A DNA stretch of 8,684 nt. It comes from Geminicoccaceae bacterium (GTDB taxonomy: Bacteria > Pseudomonadota > Alphaproteobacteria > Geminicoccales > Geminicoccaceae). Each line of letters begins with the position of its first letter. Positions within the stretch are counted from its first letter, which is position 1. Both the position numbers and the translations under genes were made by a program. This document shows positions 1-6,639 of the stretch, piece after piece. Location of the stretch: positions 1 through 8,684 of the forward strand of contig JAGREZ010000166.1 of the NCBI GenBank assembly GCA_020446285.1, in the 5' to 3' direction. The notes beneath the pieces were generated by a model. The model saw only the letters and a program-made list of their open reading frames with translations. It was not told the DNA's origin and did not search any database.

Positions 1-181
1 CCCGGACACTCTCTGTCGGTGATTGGGGTGTTGGCGATAGGGACTTCATCCTCACCAATACCGGAATTCCGACCCCAGTGTTGCGCCGAAGTCGCCATTC
101 GGCAACCGCTCTTTTTTCCGGCCGCTTCCGCTCCGCAGAAGGTGCGGGCGGTGTTGCGGAGGGCCGTTTCCGGTCATTGCG
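1..181. other. Window edge, no supported gene
   Basis: These bases lie downstream of the AEC permease stop codon. The first 100 or so look less GC-rich than the rest and include a 10-base palindrome (CGGAATTCCG, 62-71). A minus-strand reading frame is open from an ATG at 98 to the window edge (33 codons or more), but it has no convincing ribosome binding site and lacks the G/C-ending codon bias of the neighbouring genes. An inverted repeat (arms 131-137 and 155-161) has no T run on its 3' side on either strand, so I do not call it a terminator. Confidence 0.4.
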
Positions 182-1108
182 TCATTGCGCCGCCAGAATC
201 TGCAGGATCGTCGGCATGGTCACGAGACATGCGAGTGTCTGGAACGAGATGATGACCGCCATGGTCTCGCTGTCGCCGCCGAGCTGTCTTGCGAGGATGA
301 AGGCGCCGGCGGCGGTCGGTGCGCAATGCAGCATGAGTGCCGCGAGTGCGGTGGAAGCGTCGGCCCCGATCATGCGTCCTGTTCCCCACGCCGCCAGCGG
401 CAGCAGAACGAGCTTGGCGAAGGATGCGAGCAGGATGCCGGCACGCGCGCGCGGCATCGCCGAAAGCCTGAGACCGGCACCGACCGCGAGAAGGGCGAGC
501 CCGAGGACGCCGTCGCCGAGCATTCGCAGTGCACCTTCGAACGGTGCGGCGAGGCCGAGACCGCTGACGCTCAGCGCCGATCCGGCGATTGCGGCAAGCA
601 CGAGCGGATTGCGGGCGAGGGCGGCAAGGGCGCCGCGCCAGCCGAAGCTCTGCCGGCCGTCGCCATGACGAACGAGCGCGAACACGCTGATCGCCGTTGC
701 CGGCAGGATGTTGAGCACCGTGGCCATGGCGAGCAGGGCGCCGATGTCGAGGCCGGCACTTTCGGCGATCGCGAAGGGAATGAAGAAATTGTTGCGGATG
801 ACGCCCTGAAGCAGCGAGGTGAAGGTCGGCCCGGAGAGATCGCCGAGCGCGGCGCAGATCGGTCGGCGCAGGGCAAGCATGAGCAGACCGGCGGCGGCGA
901 TCAGCGCCGTCACGAGCAGGCAGAGGTCGAACAGCGCCCGCTCGTCGAGTTCCGATCGTCCCAGCCTCGCGATGATGAAGGCCGGCATCAGCACGAAGAA
1001 CAGCAGCGCGTCCATGGCCCGCCGGCGGCTCTCGTCGAGAAATCCGCCGCGGGCGAGAGCAGCACCGAGAAGGATGAGCAGGATGAGCGGCAGGACGGCG
1101 TCGAACAT
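182..1108 (-). CDS. AEC-family (auxin efflux carrier-like) permease
   Basis: This is a 308-residue inner-membrane permease of the AEC family. Characterised bacterial members move small carboxylates such as malate or malonate, but the substrate here cannot be read from sequence. About ten hydrophobic segments are visible, near residues 4-21, 33-50, 62-80, 100-117, 123-146, 163-185, 196-214, 222-245, 249-270 and 281-304. The family-typical QGVIRNNFF stretch is at 101-109, and HCAPTAAGAF, in the conserved C-terminal half, is at 261-270. The length fits the family. The reading frame extends 40 codons further upstream, but that part is arginine-rich, unlike a permease, and overlaps the nitroreductase gene. 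The ATG at 1108 begins with MFDAVLPL, as AEC proteins do, and has GGCGGA 7 bases before it. It lies 14 bases after the nitroreductase stop codon, so it is probably the last gene of that transcript. Confidence 0.9.
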   Translation of the reverse strand: MFDAVLPLILLILLGAALARGGFLDESRRRAMDALLFFVLMPAFIIARLGRSELDERALFDLCLLVTALIAAAGLLMLALRRPICAALGDLSGPTFTSLLQGVIRNNFFIPFAIAESAGLDIGALLAMATVLNILPATAISVFALVRHGDGRQSFGWRGALAALARNPLVLAAIAGSALSVSGLGLAAPFEGALRMLGDGVLGLALLAVGAGLRLSAMPRARAGILLASFAKLVLLPLAAWGTGRMIGADASTALAALMLHCAPTAAGAFILARQLGGDSETMAVIISFQTLACLVTMPTILQILAAQ

Positions 1109-1122
1109 GGCGATGTCCGCCT

Positions 1123-1989
1123 TCAGTCCAGCCTGAATCCCCTGGAGCGGATGAATGCGCCGAAATCGGCCCGCTCCGGCAGGGCGTAGTGACGGGCCTT
1201 TTCCTCCATCCAGCCATAATCGTCGCACTCGCCGAAACGGTCGGTGCGTCGTTGCGAGCCGTAGGGGGCGACCTCGCGGCGCCTCTGGTCATAGGCGCTG
1301 ATCGCGTCCATGCCGGCTTCCTCGTACCGGTCATGGTGAAAGGTCACATCCGGCGACAGTCGGGGAACGATGGTGCCGGCTTCGGCGGGCCAGCCCAGCG
1401 CCAGTCCCGCGACGGGGAAGACGTGGTCGGGCAGCTGCAGGATCGCGCTGACCTCGGCGGCGGCGTTGCGGATGACGCTCACCGCACAGCCGCCGAGCCC
1501 CGCCATCTCGGCCGCCATGAGCAGCCATGCGAGGTGAATCCCGCCATCGACGGCGGCGTTGAAGAACGCATCGAGATGGTCGTTGGCGAAGGGATGGCGC
1601 CGTTCCTCGCAGATCTGGCGGATGCGCCGGTTGTTGCCGCAGATGACCAGAAACGCCGGTGCCGTCGCCACCCACGGCATGGACGGCACCAGATCCGCGA
1701 TCCGGCGCCGCTGGCCGGGTTCGCGAATGCGGATGATGTCGGCCTGTTGCAGGTCGCTCTTCGATGGCGCGCAGAGGGCGATCCGCACGAGAAGCCCGAT
1801 CAGCTCGTCGCTGACCGGACGATCCGCCCAGTTCCTGTGTGACCGGCGCGCCGCCATCGCCGCGAGCCGCGAGAGCCCTTCCCCGCCGATGTCATCAATG
1901 TCATCGGGCAGGGCGACCGTCTCGCCGAACCGCATCGTGAATGCCCGGTCCAGATCCTCCCGCGCGCGTTGCTCCGAACTGTCGGCCAT
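1123..1989 (-). CDS. Nitroreductase-family FMN oxidoreductase
   Basis: This 288-residue protein is a probable cytoplasmic, FMN-dependent, NAD(P)H-using oxidoreductase of the nitroreductase superfamily. The physiological substrate is unknown; family members reduce nitroaromatics, quinones or flavins. Visible family features are the N-terminal RRSHR (48-52), which fits the FMN phosphate-binding arginine/serine motif, APSKSDLQ (75-82) after the first long helix, the central helix near 143-163, and the GLGGCAVSVIRN segment (164-175). LPDHVFPVAGLALGWP (186-201) matches the 'lP..v.pv.gl.lG.P' core strand. An extra segment of about 45 residues precedes the motif, and the C-terminal tail (about 215-288) is charged and resembles the long tail of NfsA/Frp-type enzymes. 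The start at 1989 has a six-G Shine-Dalgarno-like run ending 7 bases upstream, partly inside a hairpin annotated separately. The gene lies 42 bases after the ATP-grasp stop and 14 bases before the AEC start. Confidence 0.86.
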   Translation of the reverse strand: MADSSEQRAREDLDRAFTMRFGETVALPDDIDDIGGEGLSRLAAMAARRSHRNWADRPVSDELIGLLVRIALCAPSKSDLQQADIIRIREPGQRRRIADLVPSMPWVATAPAFLVICGNNRRIRQICEERRHPFANDHLDAFFNAAVDGGIHLAWLLMAAEMAGLGGCAVSVIRNAAAEVSAILQLPDHVFPVAGLALGWPAEAGTIVPRLSPDVTFHHDRYEEAGMDAISAYDQRRREVAPYGSQRRTDRFGECDDYGWMEEKARHYALPERADFGAFIRSRGFRLD

Positions 1990-1991
1990 GG

Positions 1992-2020
1992 CTCGTCCCC
2001 CCTGCCTGTTGCAGGACGAG
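1992..2020 (-). promoter_or_regulatory. Hairpin enclosing the nitroreductase ribosome binding site
   Basis: Read on the minus strand, CTCGTCCTGC (2020-2011) can pair with GCAGG (2005-2001) and then ACGAG (1996-1992), leaving loop AACAG (2010-2006) and a GGGG bulge (2000-1997). This gives ten base pairs, all of them Watson-Crick. The bulged Gs belong to the six-G run that would act as the Shine-Dalgarno sequence, and the stem ends 2 bases before the ATG at 1989. No U run follows, so it is not an intrinsic terminator. A role in limiting translation initiation, or in protecting an mRNA end within the operon, is inference. Confidence 0.4.
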
Positions 2021-2031
2021 AGCTAGCACGT

Positions 2032-3228
2032 TCAGCCGTCTGCGCGCAGCTTTCGCAGGATCCATCGCCCGATCAGGGCGGGCAGGCCGGGCTGGGTCCG
2101 CCTGATTCCCGCCATGAGCTCGCGAACGGCCGGTTCCTCGAGCAAGCCGCGGCCCTGGGGCAGCTGGGTCATCATCGGATGACCGCCATTGCCCTCGACC
2201 TCGACCGCCATGGGACCGCGGTCCGTCAATGCGATATCCCAGCCGAGCAGGGGAAGTCCCCGCATTTCCCTCGACGCCCGGATCACCGTTTCGCGCATCG
2301 CCTGCCAGTCCGGAAGGACGAAGCCGACCAGCGGCGCACCGGTGTCCGGGTGGGCGCTGACCTCGCGCAGCCTTGGATGGACGTCGTCCACCACCCGGAA
2401 GACCCGTCCGGTGTCGGGCTCGACCGCTGCGAGGAGATTGCCCGGACGCCAGAAATTGTCGGCCATGTTGTCGCCGGTCGGAATCTTCCAGCTCGTGCGG
2501 ATGATTGTGGTCTGTTCTTCCGTATTGACGACGAGCACGCGCAATGTGCCTATGCGGTTGCCGATCACCGGTTCAATCTCCGGATGAGGCCGCAGACGCT
2601 CCTGAAACTGGTATCCCCGCTCCTCGTAGCGCCTGAGTTCGGTCGCGAATTCGCTGAGCGCAATGGCGCGGCCATCGCAGGCGAGAACAGTATCCCCGGC
2701 GGCATCGAATCCGTCGATCGAGATCACGCCGAGACTGCCGACCGAATGCACGGGCTTGCCGAACAGGCCTGCGGGCGTCATGGCCCGGAAAATCCGCCGC
2801 AGTCCGTCGATGTCATGGATCCAGGCGGCGTCTTTGCTCACATCTTCGCTTCGGCCGTAGACGGCAAGCGTCGTCGGTACGGCGATGCCGGCGTCAGCGA
2901 GCAGATTCTGGGTCGTTACCTTGTCGGTCGTCCTGCCATACACGTCTTCGGCAAGCGCGCTCACCATGCGGTGAACCCGCCATCGGCCGAGAAAGGCCGC
3001 ACGCGCCGCGTCATCGTACAATGAGCGGTCATAGAGCGCGTAGTAGTAGTATTCCTTGGGCTCGATCCCGCCGGGCCCGCGCCTGAGCGCGAGCAGATCG
3101 CGCGATTGCCGGGCGTAGGGGACACCCGACCGCTCCATGGCGATCTTCATGGATTCCGCGGTATCGACCTCGCGGTCGCGTCGGACCGTGTCGAGGTGCT
3201 GTTCGGGTGCTTCGAGAACGTCGGTCAT
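2032..3228 (-). CDS. Sugar-transfer-associated-type ATP-grasp protein
   Basis: This 398-residue cytoplasmic protein resembles the ATP-grasp family annotated as 'sugar-transfer associated' (ATPgrasp_ST, alpha-L-glutamate ligase-related). Such enzymes use ATP to activate a carboxylate and join it to an amine or similar acceptor; the real substrates of this family are not established. Residues 1-95 form a charged helical region with a run of four tyrosines at 60-63. The ATP-grasp fold begins around DKVTTQNLLADAGIAVP (102-118), a typical 'DK..f...l...GiPvP' opening. FGKP (156-159) supplies the nucleotide-binding lysine K158, YQFQERL (206-212) fits the hinge that contacts adenine, and GNRIGTLRVLVV (223-234) and NFWRPGN (258-264) are family-typical. 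GWDIALTDRGPMAVEVEGNG (329-348) carries the metal-binding acidic/Asn set (D331, E343, E345, N347). The start lies 2 bases after the TPR-like gene's stop, indicating translational coupling. Confidence 0.85.
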   Translation of the reverse strand: MTDVLEAPEQHLDTVRRDREVDTAESMKIAMERSGVPYARQSRDLLALRRGPGGIEPKEYYYYALYDRSLYDDAARAAFLGRWRVHRMVSALAEDVYGRTTDKVTTQNLLADAGIAVPTTLAVYGRSEDVSKDAAWIHDIDGLRRIFRAMTPAGLFGKPVHSVGSLGVISIDGFDAAGDTVLACDGRAIALSEFATELRRYEERGYQFQERLRPHPEIEPVIGNRIGTLRVLVVNTEEQTTIIRTSWKIPTGDNMADNFWRPGNLLAAVEPDTGRVFRVVDDVHPRLREVSAHPDTGAPLVGFVLPDWQAMRETVIRASREMRGLPLLGWDIALTDRGPMAVEVEGNGGHPMMTQLPQGRGLLEEPAVRELMAGIRRTQPGLPALIGRWILRKLRADG

Positions 3229-3230
3229 GC

Positions 3231-4148
3231 CTATGTCTCGTCCGAGATGGGCAGCACATGCGGAGCGATATCCTCCGTCGGGCGAATTTCACCGCCGATC
3301 TCTTCGATCCGGCCCTGAATGAAGGACAATTGCATCGACAGCGGACGGTGGCTTGCCGGCAGCGTGCGTGCGTCGGAAAGAAGTGTCCGGGTGACGAAAC
3401 CGGCCGCCTCGAATGCCTCGAGCGCGCCGGACCGGTCGCCCATTTCCGTTCGTGACGCGCCAAGCTTGACCAGCGTCCGGGCGACCCGTGGCCAGGGTGT
3501 TTCCACTGCGCCGTCATCCTCGCCGATCGCGATGGTCGTTTCGGCGATTTCCCGATAGGCGAGGGAGGCGGTCTCGAAATCACCCAGCCTGAAGCTCAGA
3601 TCGCCCCAGCGATCGAGCGTGCGAAGCCGGGCGATGGCCATGACACGGCCCTGACGTTCGTCGATCCCGGGCACATCGAACAGATCGACCGCCCTTTCCT
3701 GCGAGAGCCTCGCGGCATCGGCATCGTCGAGCATGAGCGCCAGTCCGGCGAGCGCTTCGTAGATTTCCGTGAGCCTCGCCGTCAGGAGGGGGTCGCCCGT
3801 CGCCTGCTGCTGCTCGACGGCCCGCTCGAGGAGGTTCGTCTGATGGCGGATGTCGCGCCTGTCGAGCAATCCGCGATCGATCCGGGATGCGAGCAGACCC
3901 CGGCCATGATCGACATGGATGACGAGCCCCGGAATCTCGAAATGGCTGATCGACCCGCCGGGCGGACCGGCGGCGGGCTCGACGGCGAGACGCGAGGCCA
4001 TATCCAGCGGCTTGGCGGCCGGTACATGAACGAAGGACCGCTCGCCCGCAGCCATGTCGGCCGCGTTTGCGGAGAGTGAAGGGCTCAATGACGGCAGAAG
4101 CAGACAGAATGCCGATGCCAGACGACGCGGAATGCTTGCTTTGGGCAC
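3231..4148 (-). CDS. Exported TPR-like protein of unknown function
   Basis: I do not recognise a named family. From the GTG at 4148 the protein has 305 residues. It starts with a signal-peptide-like segment: arginine-rich N terminus, hydrophobic stretch about 10-26, and a plausible cleavage site after ANA or NAA at 27-30, so it is probably periplasmic. No lipobox cysteine sits at the right place. The mature part has helical tetratricopeptide-like repeats near 123-157, 171-205 and 220-258. The last is clearest, with LGASRTEMGDRSGALEAF (229-246) matching the TPR 'LG......GD...Al..f' pattern. TPR proteins act mainly as binding scaffolds. The frame remains open to an earlier GTG at 4193, which would add 15 basic residues before the signal peptide. 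I prefer 4148 because AAGG lies 8 bases before it and it gives a normal-length signal peptide. It is the first gene of the tightly linked pair with the ATP-grasp gene. Confidence 0.72.
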   Translation of the reverse strand: MPKASIPRRLASAFCLLLPSLSPSLSANAADMAAGERSFVHVPAAKPLDMASRLAVEPAAGPPGGSISHFEIPGLVIHVDHGRGLLASRIDRGLLDRRDIRHQTNLLERAVEQQQATGDPLLTARLTEIYEALAGLALMLDDADAARLSQERAVDLFDVPGIDERQGRVMAIARLRTLDRWGDLSFRLGDFETASLAYREIAETTIAIGEDDGAVETPWPRVARTLVKLGASRTEMGDRSGALEAFEAAGFVTRTLLSDARTLPASHRPLSMQLSFIQGRIEEIGGEIRPTEDIAPHVLPISDET

Positions 4149-4195
4149 TTCTCTGACCTTGAACGAAAGACGGTAGGGCAATCGTCGTAGCACAG

Positions 4196-4224
4196 AAAAT
4201 ACCCCAAAAGTAGAATTAAATCAG
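4196..4224 (-). promoter_or_regulatory. Possible sigma-70-type promoter for the TPR-like/ATP-grasp genes
   Basis: The gap between the hydrolase stop (4251) and the TPR-like gene is the most AT-rich stretch of the window. On the minus strand it contains CTGATT (4224-4219), a 17-base spacer and TATTTT (4201-4196). These match the bacterial -35 and -10 consensus at 3 and 4 of 6 positions. A transcript starting about 7 bases downstream would exclude the GTG at 4193 and leave a leader of about 40 bases before the GTG at 4148. The match is weak and rests on eye inspection only. Confidence 0.28.
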
Positions 4225-4250
4225 AGTCATTTCTCCTATAAGTCGATAAA

Positions 4251-5135
4251 TCAATGCGAGCCGAAAAAATCGAGCAGGTGTGCCGCGGTTGTGTCGGGTG
4301 CTTCCTCGCAGAGAAAGTGGCCGGCATCGACAGCGGCGGCCGAGACCGGAGCGGATGCCTTTTCCCGCCATGTTGCGGGCACGTCGAAATGTCGGTGCAT
4401 GAGGCCGCGACGGCCCCAGAGGACGAGAAGCGGACATTCGATCCGCCGATGGGCATCGCCCGCATCGTCCTCGAGATCGATTCCGGCGCCGGCGCGATAA
4501 TCCTCGCAGGTCGCATGAATGACCTCGGGATCGGCGAAGCAGCGCTCATATTCGGCGAGCGCGCGGGGATCGAAGAAATCCAGCCGCCCGCCCGACCATC
4601 CGGCAAGGCAGCTGTGCAGGAAGAATTCCGGTTCGTGGCCGATCAGACGTTCCGGCAGGCCGTTCGGCTGGGCGAGGAAGAACCAGTGATAATATCCCGT
4701 GGCGATGTCCTTGTCGGTCGCCGCGAACACGGTGGCGGTGGGCACGATGTCGAGAACGGCTGCACGGGTCACGCAATCGGGATGGTCGAGGCACATGCGG
4801 TGGGTCACCCGGCCGCCCCGATCGTGACCCGCGACCATGAACCGGGCGAAGCCGAGGCGATCCATGACGGCGACCATGTCGCGGGCGGTCGCCCGTTTGG
4901 AATGGACCCTGTGTGCGGCATCGCTCGCCGGCTTGCCGCTGTCGCCATAGCCGCGCAGATCGGGAATGACGAGTGTGTAATGTTGCACGAGCTTCGCGGC
5001 GACGGCATGCCACATGACATGGGTTTGCGGGTAGCCGTGCAACAGCAGGAGCGGTGGCCCGTCGCCGGCCTTGCGAAGAAAGATGTCGGTTCCGTCCCCT
5101 TCGATCCGGTGTTCCTCGAAGCCTTCGAACAGCAT
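4251..5135 (-). CDS. Haloacetate (fluoroacetate) dehalogenase-like alpha/beta hydrolase
   Basis: This 294-residue cytoplasmic alpha/beta hydrolase matches fluoroacetate dehalogenases in length and in every key residue I can place. HGYPQTH (33-39) forms the oxyanion turn. HDRGGR holds the nucleophile D105 and the carboxylate-binding R106 and R109. LDIVPT gives the second acid D129. YHWFFLAQP supplies H150 and W151, and CEDYRAG supplies Y213; together these are the halide-binding trio of the family. DAGHFL gives the catalytic H273. In characterised enzymes the Asp attacks the carbon bearing fluorine or chlorine, and His/Asp drive ester hydrolysis to glycolate. Activity on fluoroacetate here is inferred; chloroacetate or another substrate is possible. 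Two consecutive ATGs (5138 and 5135) overlap the cyclase stop codon. GAGGA at 5142-5146 is better spaced (6 bases) for the second, which I chose; using the first adds one Met. Confidence 0.88.
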   Translation of the reverse strand: MLFEGFEEHRIEGDGTDIFLRKAGDGPPLLLLHGYPQTHVMWHAVAAKLVQHYTLVIPDLRGYGDSGKPASDAAHRVHSKRATARDMVAVMDRLGFARFMVAGHDRGGRVTHRMCLDHPDCVTRAAVLDIVPTATVFAATDKDIATGYYHWFFLAQPNGLPERLIGHEPEFFLHSCLAGWSGGRLDFFDPRALAEYERCFADPEVIHATCEDYRAGAGIDLEDDAGDAHRRIECPLLVLWGRRGLMHRHFDVPATWREKASAPVSAAAVDAGHFLCEEAPDTTAAHLLDFFGSH

Positions 5136-6526
5136 CATTCTTCCTCGAGCAGTGCCAGATCGACCGGATCGGCGACATCGGCGATGGTGGCGTTCGCGCA
5201 TTGCCGCCAGGCGAGCCTCGTCGATGTTCCCCGCGCGATCGCCATGTCGAACGTCCGCCGGACGACGATGCCGCGCACGCCCTCGACCTTGCAGTGCTTC
5301 TCGAGCTTTGCGGCAAGGTTCACGGCTTCGCCGAGGACCGTGTATTCCAGCCTTTCGCCGCTGCCGACGGTGCCGAACATCACCATGCCGCTGGCGAGCG
5401 AGGCGGCGATCTCGGGAGCCGGCTTGCCGGCCGCCGCACGTCCCGCCGTCCACTCTCTCCCCTTTTCCAGAATATCCTCGATACATGAAAGAGCGTCGGC
5501 GGCATGGGTTGCGTTCGGCCGGGTCGCGCCGAAACTCACGAGGATGCCATCGCCCATATACTTGTCGACACTGCCGCGGTGGCCATGGACGATCCCGACC
5601 ATCAGTGCCTGATAGTCGGAAATCAGCTCCATGATCCGGGCAGGGGCGATGCCCGCTGTCGTCCGGGTGAAGCCGCGCATGTCGATGAAGATGATCGACG
5701 CCTCGCGGAGTTCGGCGGTGCCGGGGCGAAGATCGCCTTCATGGTCGCGGATCCTGCCGGCGACCTCCGGCGCGAAGAAGCGGGAGAGATCGGCTGCCGC
5801 CTGCTGGTCCATGGCCGCGCGGTAGAGCAGCCGCCGCGATCGCGACAGGCCGAGCGCGAGTATCACAGAGACCATGAGGATCGAGACGATCTTGTCGACC
5901 TCCGCGCCGACGAGAACGGAATTCGAGGTGACATAGGTCGCATAGCTGCGGGTAATCATGGATTCGTCGCCGACGACCATGGCGTAGGCAACCAGCACCA
6001 TCCAGCCGATCGCCGCCGTCACGCCGGCGATGACGACATAACCCGGTTCGAAGCGGAGTGCGCGAAGTGCGATCATGATGAACACATACATCAGCGTCGG
6101 CGCCTTGAGATACATCTCCGGCGGCAGCTGGTACTGGAGGTGGAAGCTCCAGATCGTGACCATCAGGACACCGATATCGACGATCACCGACAGGGTGAGG
6201 ACGAACGGCGTCAGCGCGCGGCGAAAGGCGAGCGATATCCGCAGGAGGGTGAAGGCGAGATAGAAGGCGAGGGCGGCCGGGATCGGTTCGAACGGCACAT
6301 CGGGCGGGAAGCCCTTCGGCGTGAGCGCGTAGAAGGCGAAGAAGAACGCGATGATGCAGACCTGCGCGAAACTGATCAGGATTTCGCTTTTTTCCTGCTC
6401 GCGGCGGATGATCGAAACGACACGTTCGGGAAGCCCCTCGGGCAGGGGCGGCCCGACGACCAGATCCCTCAGGCGGACAAGCCACGGGCGTTGTTCGACG
6501 GCAGGCAGGGCGGCTTCGTCGTTCAT
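5135..6526 (-). CDS. Membrane-anchored class III adenylate cyclase (class IIIb-type)
   Basis: This 463-residue protein should make cAMP from ATP at the inner membrane. After a 47-residue cytoplasmic start there are six hydrophobic helices (about 48-69, 82-100, 108-128, 143-158, 162-185, 209-227), a linker, and a C-terminal cyclase domain (about 271-445). The metal-binding aspartates are D282 (FIDMRGFT) and D326 (KYMGDG). K322 and T396 occupy the purine-recognition positions; a Lys/Thr pair defines class IIIb, some of whose members respond to bicarbonate. N403 is present, but the usual transition-state arginine four residues later is lysine (K407, in NLAAKLE). The D282-K322-D326 spacing equals that of mycobacterial Rv1625c. 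The frame runs 156 codons upstream, but that part is basic and lacks any pattern, so I chose the ATG at 6526, although its ribosome binding site is weak. I could not assign the membrane region to a named sensor domain. The stop overlaps the hydrolase start. Confidence 0.9.
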   Translation of the reverse strand: MNDEAALPAVEQRPWLVRLRDLVVGPPLPEGLPERVVSIIRREQEKSEILISFAQVCIIAFFFAFYALTPKGFPPDVPFEPIPAALAFYLAFTLLRISLAFRRALTPFVLTLSVIVDIGVLMVTIWSFHLQYQLPPEMYLKAPTLMYVFIMIALRALRFEPGYVVIAGVTAAIGWMVLVAYAMVVGDESMITRSYATYVTSNSVLVGAEVDKIVSILMVSVILALGLSRSRRLLYRAAMDQQAAADLSRFFAPEVAGRIRDHEGDLRPGTAELREASIIFIDMRGFTRTTAGIAPARIMELISDYQALMVGIVHGHRGSVDKYMGDGILVSFGATRPNATHAADALSCIEDILEKGREWTAGRAAAGKPAPEIAASLASGMVMFGTVGSGERLEYTVLGEAVNLAAKLEKHCKVEGVRGIVVRRTFDMAIARGTSTRLAWRQCANATIADVADPVDLALLEEE

Positions 6527-6639
6527 GGACGGACCATGTGCCAGACGGTGACCGAAAGCAATCGGCTGCGCATCGGAATGTCGTGATCGCGACGTGAAGT
6601 GACGCGTTTGAAATCCCTGCGTTTCCGGCAATCCTGATC

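Noticed and set aside
112..161. T run (112-117) next to an inverted repeat (131-137 with 155-161), considered as a terminator
   Set aside because: On the plus strand the T run precedes the hairpin. On the minus strand the hairpin is followed by A residues. Neither orientation fits an intrinsic terminator.
185..1189. Plus-strand frame of 334 codons, very rich in E, R, G and Q
   Set aside because: It is the reverse-strand shadow of the AEC permease; the composition is typical of antisense reading of hydrophobic codons.
4216..4237. Four-codon minus-strand frame (MTLI) with an AGGAG sequence just upstream
   Set aside because: It is too short to support as a gene, the spacing is only 2 bases, and it would lie upstream of the proposed transcript start. 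It could be a chance match in the AT-rich gap.
4254..5612. Plus-strand open frame of 452 codons opposite the hydrolase and cyclase
   Set aside because: It mirrors two genes with clear catalytic motifs, crosses their junction, and has no domain pattern or plausible ribosome binding site. Long antisense frames are expected in GC-rich coding DNA.
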